Source: Pullilachnospira_A gallistercoris (GTDB lineage Bacteria > Bacillota > Clostridia > Lachnospirales > Lachnospiraceae). From it: a DNA stretch of 7,298 nucleotides. Positions 1-5,294 of this stretch are shown one piece after another. A program made the translations under genes and the position numbers. The stretch spans positions 1 to 7,298 of the forward strand of contig DVHM01000143.1 of NCBI GenBank assembly GCA_018712125.1. Reading direction: 5' to 3'. Under the pieces are notes generated by a model. That model was not told the DNA's origin. It saw nothing but the letters and a program-made list of their open reading frames with translations, and made no database searches. Within the stretch, counting starts at the first letter, position 1. Every line of letters starts with the position of its first letter.

Positions 1-1299
1 CACATCCAAAAAACTGTCCCATGTGGAAAGGTCTTCCTGACGCAGGCCGGGATAATCCCTGTAATTATAATACAGCAGATTAACGGTCACACCAGAAGGG
101 ACTGCGAAAATTTCTCCCTGATAGGTGCATCCCTCCACAAGCGGTGTGTACCACTGTTGCAATTTATCTACGATCTCCTCGTCGGAAGAAAGGTCCACAT
201 AGGCATGGTTTTTTACAAAATAAAAGGAATCCGGATTCATACCAGTAAAACGGTAAAGATCGTACTGATCCGATCCAGACATCAGATTTGTCAGAAAAGT
301 TTCCTGGTTCATCCCGATATCCGGCTCCCGCTCTACTCCCACTCCAAACTCTGTCTCAAATTCCTCCTTCAGGTCCCGGTGTGTTCCATCCGACAGGTCA
401 AAGGCTGTTCCGACACCGTAGAGCTGCAGGGTCTCATCATATTCTATTTTCTCCGCCGCCTTGGTAACAAGGGTAAGCCGTTCGAAACGCTTCAAAAGGA
501 GCAGGGTATCGCCGCTGGAGGCAATGACATCATAATCCGTATCCATTCGATGCAGGCACTCTCTCTGCCCTTCCGCCTCCCGGATCACTTTCTGATCTGT
601 GCAATAATAATAGGCGTTATTCTCATCCACACAGAAAGAGCCCAGAACCTCTCCCGTGGCAATAGAAGTATACATCCCACCATCCGCTTCTCTCCGGTCA
701 GATGTTTCGTAGGCGACAATCTCCCCGTTTTGGTAAACGCACACTCCCTCCTCCCCGAAGCTCGCCAAGGGCACTGCCTCAGAAAAAATCTTCGTCAGTT
801 TCTTTTCCTGCCAGGGCAACACATAAACGCCTTCCTCTGTCGCTTCCGTCGCCCTGCGAATCACGCTCAGGTAAACATTTGATCCCGCGGCCTCAAAATC
901 CACGAATGTATCCGAAAAAACATTCTTCGGATTTTCCAGAGCATACTCCTCCGCAATCTCCCCGTCTTCATCCAGCTTCAGCACGCTCTGTCCCTGATAA
1001 TCCAAGGCGTAGAGCGTGTCCCCGAAGGCCACCTGGACAATCTGACGGCCCGGGAAGGAGAATACCTCCCCGGGCTTTCCGTTCTCATCTACAAAGAGAA
1101 TCTGATCCAGCGCAGCCACATAATACCCCTTTTCTCCCCCGCAGATATCCACTGCCTTTTCCAAAACCTCCGGGGCGATCTCCACCTCGGACTGACTGCC
1201 GTTTTGTTTTCCGCATCCACTCAGAGCCGCCATACCAACTACGAGCATCAGGAAGAATACTCCATACAAAATCTTTGCCAAGGGACCCACCTTACGCAT
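1..1299 (-). CDS. Lipoprotein: propeller-like region plus extracellular solute-binding domain (C-terminus outside window)
   Basis: The frame is open from ATG at 1299 to base 1, giving 433 residues with no stop, so the 3' end is missing. A signal peptide (MRKVGPLAKI, then a hydrophobic stretch) ends in a lipobox LSGC with the lipidated Cys at residue 29; the protein should sit on the outer face of the membrane. Residues about 55-300 are short beta-strand-rich repeats of roughly 40 residues with recurring VDENG, LDEDG and VDEN turns, like a beta-propeller. From about 300 the sequence resembles family-1 solute-binding proteins: MSGSDQYDL at 340-348, FAVP at 398-401 followed by LLYYN, and TWDSFL at 426-431. 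The start overlaps the upstream membrane gene by 8 nt (ATGCGTAA), with AAGGAG and AAGGCGG before it. Seen: lipobox and motifs. Inferred: the fusion architecture and binding role. The ligand is unknown. Confidence 0.85.
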   Translation of the reverse strand, partial: MRKVGPLAKILYGVFFLMLVVGMAALSGCGKQNGSQSEVEIAPEVLEKAVDICGGEKGYYVAALDQILFVDENGKPGEVFSFPGRQIVQVAFGDTLYALDYQGQSVLKLDEDGEIAEEYALENPKNVFSDTFVDFEAAGSNVYLSVIRRATEATEEGVYVLPWQEKKLTKIFSEAVPLASFGEEGVCVYQNGEIVAYETSDRREADGGMYTSIATGEVLGSFCVDENNAYYYCTDQKVIREAEGQRECLHRMDTDYDVIASSGDTLLLLKRFERLTLVTKAAEKIEYDETLQLYGVGTAFDLSDGTHRDLKEEFETEFGVGVEREPDIGMNQETFLTNLMSGSDQYDLYRFTGMNPDSFYFVKNHAYVDLSSDEEIVDKLQQWYTPLVEGCTYQGEIFAVPSGVTVNLLYYNYRDYPGLRQEDLSTWDSFLDV

Positions 1300-1747
1300 T
1301 CGCCGCCTTCTCCTTCTCTTCCTTCTCATTGATCTTGCTGACCACATTGTAGTCATAGAAAAACAGCAGGATGGCAATCATCGGCAAGAAGGACGGCAGC
1401 ACCCACAGGTGCGCGTTGACCCGCTCCATCATCATATTCTGAATGCCGGTAAATTCGCGGAAAAGGCTATACCATCCGGGAATGGATGGAATGACCAGCA
1501 GCGTCATCGGTATGCGGAATCGCTGGCCCTCATACAGGAAGATCACACGGTACAGCCAATAGACAACCTCCCAGGCGAAAGCCACATAGAGCAAAATTTT
1601 AACGAAAGGCTCAAGGGAAGAAAGACTGATTCCGGAGGCAAACAGTACATCGCCTCCGACCATCACAATTCCTGCCGCGACAAGTTCCGCAATTTTCACA
1701 TAGATGTACGCCCACACCCATTTTTTCTTTGCTCGATCCGATCTCAT
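1292..1747 (-). CDS. Hypothetical four-helix integral membrane protein
   Basis: This 151-residue protein is not one I recognise. It begins with a basic segment (MRSDRAKKKW), has four hydrophobic stretches at about 11-30, 48-68, 78-96 and 113-132, and ends in a charged tail (NEKEEKEKAANA). The basic N-terminus and charged C-terminus suggest both ends are cytoplasmic. I chose ATG at 1747 because AAGGGAG lies 8 nt upstream; the longer alternative, GTG at 1777, adds ten residues but has no ribosome binding site and a stop lies just upstream at 1790. Its stop overlaps the start of the downstream lipoprotein gene by 8 nt, so the two are probably translationally coupled and may act together at the membrane. 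Possible roles include a membrane partner for the lipoprotein; nothing in the sequence identifies one. Confidence 0.75.
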   Translation of the reverse strand: MRSDRAKKKWVWAYIYVKIAELVAAGIVMVGGDVLFASGISLSSLEPFVKILLYVAFAWEVVYWLYRVIFLYEGQRFRIPMTLLVIPSIPGWYSLFREFTGIQNMMMERVNAHLWVLPSFLPMIAILLFFYDYNVVSKINEKEEKEKAANA

Positions 1748-1755
1748 ACCACTCA

Positions 1756-1762
1756 CTCCCTT
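1756..1762 (-). promoter_or_regulatory. Shine-Dalgarno site deciding the membrane-protein start
   Basis: The minus strand reads AAGGGAG here, 8 nt before ATG at 1747. It supports the 151-residue form over the GTG start at 1777, which has no purine-rich site ahead of it. Confidence 0.6.
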
Positions 1763-1776
1763 CTCTTTGCTTTCCA

Positions 1777-1997
1777 CTATGATTCTGTATTATGGATAAT
1801 CTGCAGTTCCTCCGGCGGAGTCTCTGTCGGGTCGTTCCAAGCAAATCCAATACACTATCGTTATTTTCCATCCGCACATTCGCAGATTCTTCATCACTCC
1901 CATACTTTTCATCCATCCGGGTTCGGAAGAGCTCATAGAGGTCATCCCGATATTTTGGCTGGCGCATAAACCAACTGTTATCGCTCCCTCCTCCCAT
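1777..1997 (-). pseudogene. Possible remnant of a small gene with a frameshift
   Basis: Reading from ATG at 1997 or 1967 gives a charged, protein-like sequence (RDDLYELFRTRMDEKYGSDE, then an ENNDSVLDLL segment). In the same frame it then turns into an arginine-rich shadow running into the next gene. In another frame, just where that happens (about 1835-1854), the minus strand reads NDPTETPPEELQIIHNTES and stops at TAG 1779-1777, 29 nt before the downstream ATG. Joining the two halves would give one compact gene placed like an operon member. A strong GGGAGGAGGG lies at 1995-1986 but is 18 nt from ATG 1967, too far for normal use; a TTG at 1974 gives only a 10-residue peptide. I do not recognise the protein. 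It could be a decayed gene, a sequencing error, or chance coding-like sequence. Confidence 0.3.
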
Positions 1998-2014
1998 TTC
2001 AAAGTAGCATCTTC

Positions 2015-2045
2015 GATATATATATGCAAGCTTTATGTATTGAAC
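2015..2045 (-). promoter_or_regulatory. Weak candidate promoter for the membrane protein/lipoprotein unit
   Basis: An alternating TA run on the minus strand (TATATA or TATATC at about 2022-2015) could serve as a -10 box, with TTCAAT 18 nt upstream as a poor -35. Initiation would fall near 2008, upstream of the GGGAGGAGGG at 1995-1986 and downstream of the terminator candidate. The position is sensible but the match is poor. Confidence 0.25.
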
Positions 2046-2068
2046 GGTCACGTTTCGCGACGAACGGT
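2042..2068. repeat. Direct repeat GAACGGT, 20-bp period, around TCGCGA
   Basis: GAACGGT occurs at 2042-2048 and again at 2062-2068, exactly two helical turns apart, with the palindrome TCGCGA at 2055-2060 between them. It sits just upstream (in minus-strand terms) of the candidate promoter and could be an operator. Two 7-mers at this spacing may also be chance. Confidence 0.3.
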
Positions 2069-2090
2069 AGACCACACCACAAAAAAGGAC

Positions 2091-2140
2091 AAAAAAAATC
2101 ACGGTCTCGGCATCGGCAATATCCGCCAATGCGTCGACCG
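2091..2140 (-). terminator. Rho-independent terminator of the ECF transporter operon
   Basis: On the minus strand, beginning 13 nt after the EcfA stop codon, CGGTC (2140-2136) pairs with GACCG (2106-2102). Inside it GCATTGGC (2132-2125) pairs with GCCGATGC (2117-2110) through one G-U wobble around a 7-nt loop. Three nt after the outer stem comes a run of eight T's (2098-2091), with another six T's at 2086-2081. Outer and inner stems are separated by a 3x3 internal loop, so the structure is good but not ideal. Confidence 0.65.
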
Positions 2141-2153
2141 CTGTCATGGACTT

Positions 2154-3710
2154 TTAGAAATTGACGACGGAAGCCGTCTCCCTCAGGATCAGAGGATCTT
2201 TTGCATCGACATCCTCCTGCCCAACCGGATCTGAAATCACGTCCTCAAAGAAATAGCGATGGACCAGTTCTTTACCGCCCTCCGCCGCGACTTTTCCCTT
2301 CTCGATCAGCACCGCGTGATCGCAGAGAGCCTCGGCGCAGCGCATGTCATGGGTAATGGTAATCATCGTGTTTCCGGTCTCCCGGTGCATCCGGTTCAGA
2401 ATCTCCACCAGTTCCTGCAGACCCCTGTAATCCTGCCCGACCGTGGGCTCATCCAAAAGCAGCACCTCGGGCCGGGATGCCGCCACCGCCGCGATGGATA
2501 CCCGCCGTTTCTGCCCCTCCGAGAGGGAATGGGGATGGCGCTCCGCCAGATGGGCGATGCCAAACTGCTCCATGATCTCCCGGGCGTAATCCTCGCTTAC
2601 CGCCCCGAAGGCAATCTCCTGGAAAACCGTCGGCATAAAGAGCTGATAGTTTGGATTCTGGTAAACGATCCCCACCTTCCGAAACCACTCCCGGTTCGGC
2701 TTTCCTGTGGCGGAAACCGGTTTGCCGGATCTGGTCATCTGCACCCGCTGGACGATATCTCCGGAAACAGGCTTTGCCAGCCGGGCCAGCAGCCGCAGCA
2801 GCGTCGTCTTTCCGCAGCCGTTCTGCCCCAGAAGCAGCAGCCGCTCTCCCTTTGATATCTCGAAGTCCACATCCTTAAGGACCTGCCGTTTTCCGAAGGT
2901 TACCCCCACATGATGAACTGAGAAAATCGGTTCCACACTGCCATCCCCAGCTCCGTCTCTCTGCTCCGTCTCAGGTTCACAGGTATCCCGGATCAGCTTC
3001 GCCTGGGAGGCGAGAAATTCTCTCCGGTTCTCAATCCTTGTAATCTCCCCGGCGCGGATGGAAAATACCGTGTCCACATAGGAGAGCACTATGTCCAGCC
3101 GGTGTTCCACAAGGAGCACGGCATAGCCCTTTCTCGCCAGTGTCCTCAGAGCCCTCATCAGCACCGCAGCCCCCTCCTTGTCCAGATTTGCCAAAGGCTC
3201 ATCCAGCACCAGAATCCGCTGCCCGGTGGCGAAGGCCGCCGCTGTAATCAGGCGCTGCTTCTGCCCACCCGAGAGCGTCCGCGTCTTCCAGGACGGATCC
3301 AGCTCCATCTGCCCGCAGGCCCGAAGAATCCTGTCGCCGATCTCCTCTCGAGGAACGGCAAAATTCTCGCAGCCGAAGGCCACCTCGTCCTCCACAATCT
3401 GCTGAATGATCTGAGCGTCCGCATTCTGCAGCACCACGCCCACCTTCCGGCAGATTTCCGAGAGCTTTTTCCCGGCGATGTCCTCTCCGTCCACACGCAC
3501 GCGTCCCAAGACCTCCCCCGGCGTCACATCCGGGATGATGCCGGAGATCAGGGACAGCACCGTGCTTTTTCCCTCCCCGGAAAATCCGCACAGGAGAGCC
3601 ACCTCCCCGTAGCAGACCTCCATGGAGGCGTTCCGCAGCACCTGCTCGTCGCTGTCCTCGTAAGAAAAGGACACATGTTCCAGTTCGATCGCTTTTCTCA
3701 ACTCGTTCAT
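2154..3710 (-). CDS. ECF transporter energizing ATPase, two fused ABC domains (EcfA-type)
   Basis: This 518-residue cytoplasmic ATPase would power the ECF importer encoded with it. Domain 1 has Walker A GFSGEGKST (42-50), Q-loop Gln95 in LQNADAQ, signature LSGGQKQR (146-153), Walker B ILVLDEP (166-172) and switch His203. A linker rich in E, D and G (about 243-260) leads to domain 2: Walker A GQNGCGKTT (295-303), Q-loop Gln351 in YQNPNYQ, signature LSEGQKRR (396-403), Walker B VLLLDEP (416-422) and His454. QN(P/A)xxQ Q-loops are typical of cobalt/ECF-type ATPases, and the tandem layout matches single-chain EcfAA' proteins. The first Gly of the second signature is Glu; both catalytic sites otherwise look complete. 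The start overlaps the EcfT stop by 4 nt (ATGA), with only a weak purine stretch upstream, suggesting coupled translation. It is the last gene before the terminator. Confidence 0.93.
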   Translation of the reverse strand: MNELRKAIELEHVSFSYEDSDEQVLRNASMEVCYGEVALLCGFSGEGKSTVLSLISGIIPDVTPGEVLGRVRVDGEDIAGKKLSEICRKVGVVLQNADAQIIQQIVEDEVAFGCENFAVPREEIGDRILRACGQMELDPSWKTRTLSGGQKQRLITAAAFATGQRILVLDEPLANLDKEGAAVLMRALRTLARKGYAVLLVEHRLDIVLSYVDTVFSIRAGEITRIENRREFLASQAKLIRDTCEPETEQRDGAGDGSVEPIFSVHHVGVTFGKRQVLKDVDFEISKGERLLLLGQNGCGKTTLLRLLARLAKPVSGDIVQRVQMTRSGKPVSATGKPNREWFRKVGIVYQNPNYQLFMPTVFQEIAFGAVSEDYAREIMEQFGIAHLAERHPHSLSEGQKRRVSIAAVAASRPEVLLLDEPTVGQDYRGLQELVEILNRMHRETGNTMITITHDMRCAEALCDHAVLIEKGKVAAEGGKELVHRYFFEDVISDPVGQEDVDAKDPLILRETASVVNF

Positions 3711-4381
3711 ATCGCCACCGCCAATCCTGTAACCAAAACCACCAGAAGCACAAAGACCACATCCCTTGGCCGGACGTTTACCGTCCGATACACCGAGTAT
3801 GCCTCTCCCTCCGCGAACCCTCTGGTCTCCACCGACAGGGCCAGTGTGTCAGAGATGTTGACTACCCGCACAATCAACGGGATCAGAAAGGCCCGGTAAA
3901 AGATTCCCGGAGACAGAAGACTCCCTGCTCCTCTTGTCTTCATGGCCTCCCGCACCTTGCGCACCTCATCCCCCAGCAGTGGGAAAAAGTTCAGGGTAAT
4001 CATCATCCCCAGGGTCAGCATCCGGGGCAGTTTCAGCGCCGAGCAGTTCCGCACCAGCAGAACGGGCGGCAGAGCCAGCCCGGGAATGACCCCCACGCAA
4101 AGGGCCAGAATCCGGTTGACCGCCGCCATGGTATCCCCGGCGTCACGGGAAATAACCCAGGTAAGCCCCGCCAGAATCAGTGAAAGAAACGCCGCGACAG
4201 GAAGAATGGCAAGGCAGGCCTTCCAGTAACCGTACAGAAGAAACAGCGCCCAGATTCCGATGAGGAAAAAGATACAGTAATCGCTCTTCGCGCTCAGAAG
4301 GGCGAAGACCACCACATACACTGCCAGGATCATTCCCAGCAGCGGATAAATCGGCCGTTTTACCTGCAATGCCTCGCTCAT
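3707..4381 (-). CDS. ECF transporter transmembrane scaffold protein (EcfT)
   Basis: EcfT holds the substrate-binding S component in the membrane and couples it to the ATPase. I start it at ATG 4381 (224 residues, MSEALQVKRP), because this ATG overlaps the upstream TGA by 4 nt and follows GGGGGCG; an in-frame start at 4435 would add 18 non-hydrophobic residues inside the upstream gene. Hydrophobic segments lie at about 12-30, 34-50, 55-76, 88-110, 121-137 and 207-224. Two coupling motifs of the family (usually xRG) are visible as KTRG ending at 151 and ETRG ending at 188; these bind the two ATPase grooves. The length is a little short of the usual 250-270 residues but complete at both ends. 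The stop is shared with the ATPase start. Identity is firm from motifs and neighbours. Confidence 0.9.
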   Translation of the reverse strand: MSEALQVKRPIYPLLGMILAVYVVVFALLSAKSDYCIFFLIGIWALFLLYGYWKACLAILPVAAFLSLILAGLTWVISRDAGDTMAAVNRILALCVGVIPGLALPPVLLVRNCSALKLPRMLTLGMMITLNFFPLLGDEVRKVREAMKTRGAGSLLSPGIFYRAFLIPLIVRVVNISDTLALSVETRGFAEGEAYSVYRTVNVRPRDVVFVLLVVLVTGLAVAI

Positions 4382-4941
4382 CGTTTCATCGCCCCCGACT
4401 TCTTCAGCTCCCGGGAAATCCGGATGCCGATCCATGCCCCCAGAGCGGAGATAGCGATGACCAGAAGGGTCATGACAACCGTCAGCCAGGGCAGCCGGGT
4501 CGCCACCGCCACCATGGCCTCCCTGCCGAACAGATAGTTGTAGAGCAGGTTAAAGGGCAGAGACAGGGGATTGTAGAGAAGCACCGCGAAGAAGATCGCC
4601 CGATCCTCCTTATAGCCCCGGAAAATCAGCGCCACAAGAATTTCCAGAATCAGCCCGATAATCAGGTTGGAGAAGAACATAGGCGGCGCCATCATCAGCT
4701 GAAACAGTCCTGTCAGAAACGCCATGATAAACAGGGATCCCATCTTGCGCACCTTCATCAGACCGATGGCAAAGAAGATGGAAAGCTGCAGGCCCGTAAC
4801 CGCTTGGGCAACCCCGAAGACCGTGGTCTGCAGACTTGCCACCAGCGGCATGACCGCGCAGGTGCACAGAGCCACCGCCGATATGATCGCCAGGAACACG
4901 ATATCTTTGATTTTAAACTTCTCGAATATTTTCTCTCTCAT
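4378..4941 (-). CDS. ECF transporter S component, MptD/Trep_Strep-like
   Basis: A 187-residue, very hydrophobic protein with about six membrane segments (roughly 12-32, 46-63, 67-84, 90-107, 113-137, 151-176) and a basic tail (RELKKSGAMKR). Size, topology and position directly upstream of EcfT and EcfA identify it as the substrate-binding S component of a dedicated (group I) ECF importer. The N-terminal IKDIVFLAIISAV and the NPLSLPFNLLYN segment (124-135) look like the MptD/Trep_Strep S-component family; I assign this from memory of the family. The substrate is not readable from the sequence. The context (exporter-fold ABC pair plus ECF module) resembles a streptococcal haem-uptake operon, so haem or another metal chelate is a guess. 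ATG 4941 follows GAGGAAGG and overlaps the YgbA-like stop by 4 nt. Confidence 0.85.
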   Translation of the reverse strand: MREKIFEKFKIKDIVFLAIISAVALCTCAVMPLVASLQTTVFGVAQAVTGLQLSIFFAIGLMKVRKMGSLFIMAFLTGLFQLMMAPPMFFSNLIIGLILEILVALIFRGYKEDRAIFFAVLLYNPLSLPFNLLYNYLFGREAMVAVATRLPWLTVVMTLLVIAISALGAWIGIRISRELKKSGAMKR

Positions 4942-5294
4942 TTTTCCTTCCTCTCTTCCGCCTCCAGGCGTTTCTTTTCCTTTCTGGTCTCCACCACATG
5001 GCTTACCGTCAGTAGCGGATGGTAAAAAATCATCCGCGGTCCGGAAAATTTCATGACCTTTCGGATTTCCTCCCGCATTTGGGGTTTATAACAGTGTACC
5101 CGGCAGTTGGAGCAGAAGGTCTTCTGTTCCATGAAGGGGCATTTGTCGCTGCGCATCCGGGCATAGTCGTTCAGCTCCCTGCATTTTTGGCAGAGTTCCC
5201 CTTTCCTGCTGCCGTGTTTTTTCCTGCAATAGAGGGAAATCATCAGGGAAACCACTTCCTTCTCCCGCTCCCGCTTTTCCTCCACCGCGCTCAT
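4938..5294 (-). CDS. ygbA: YgbA-family ('nitrous oxide-stimulated promoter') cysteine-rich protein
   Basis: A 118-residue soluble protein with seven cysteines (23, 35, 38, 52, 61, 64, 68) in the order LYCRKKHG, CQKC, KCPF, FCSNCRVHCYKP, followed by the family hallmark REEIRKVMKFSGPRMIFYHP (75-94). The Cys pattern suggests a bound metal or Fe-S cluster, which is inference. In E. coli ygbA belongs to the nitric-oxide-responsive NsrR regulon, and its biochemical role is not settled as far as I know. The C-terminal tail (ETRKEKKRLEAEERKEK) is highly charged, and its purine-rich codons also supply the ribosome binding site of the next gene. The start shares one base with the upstream stop (TGATG), with GGGAGG 8 nt before it. 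Its place inside a transporter operon, between ABC exporter-fold and ECF genes, is notable. Confidence 0.85.
   Translation of the reverse strand: MSAVEEKREREKEVVSLMISLYCRKKHGSRKGELCQKCRELNDYARMRSDKCPFMEQKTFCSNCRVHCYKPQMREEIRKVMKFSGPRMIFYHPLLTVSHVVETRKEKKRLEAEERKEK

Larger units (their letters stand above)
1748..2153. other. Intergenic region between the ECF operon and the lipoprotein unit
   Basis: About 400 bases with no confident intact gene. On the minus strand it holds, in order, a terminator candidate, a direct repeat, an AT-rich promoter-like stretch, a strong Shine-Dalgarno-like sequence, and the possible gene remnant described separately. The long frame opening at ATG 2147 starts inside the terminator hairpin, has no ribosome binding site, continues the EcfA frame past its stop and ends deep in the next gene, so I do not treat it as a gene as it stands. 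Confidence 0.6.

Noticed and set aside
157..1352. Plus-strand frames of 241 and 216 codons
   Set aside because: They are antisense to the lipoprotein gene, which has a lipobox and family motifs; the plus-strand products are low-complexity, rich in P, R and S.
1790..2029. 79-codon minus-strand frame with a TTG start
   Set aside because: No ribosome binding site, overlaps the better remnant frame, and the sequence is not recognisable.
1611..2147. 178-codon minus-strand frame starting MTAVDALADIADAE
   Set aside because: It begins in a terminator-like hairpin six nt after the EcfA stop without a ribosome binding site, and its last third is an out-of-frame shadow of the membrane-protein gene. 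Only its middle part may be a gene remnant.
3102..3899. Plus-strand frame of 265 codons
   Set aside because: Antisense to the EcfA and EcfT genes, whose motifs are unambiguous; its product has the His/Pro/Gln-rich look of a shadow frame.
4382..4435. Upstream start for EcfT adding 18 residues
   Set aside because: The ATGA overlap and G-rich site at 4381 give a better start; the extra residues are non-hydrophobic and lie within the S-component gene.
4369..5025. Plus-strand frame of 218 codons
   Set aside because: Antisense to the S component and the YgbA-like gene; composition (H, Q, R-rich) is typical of a shadow.
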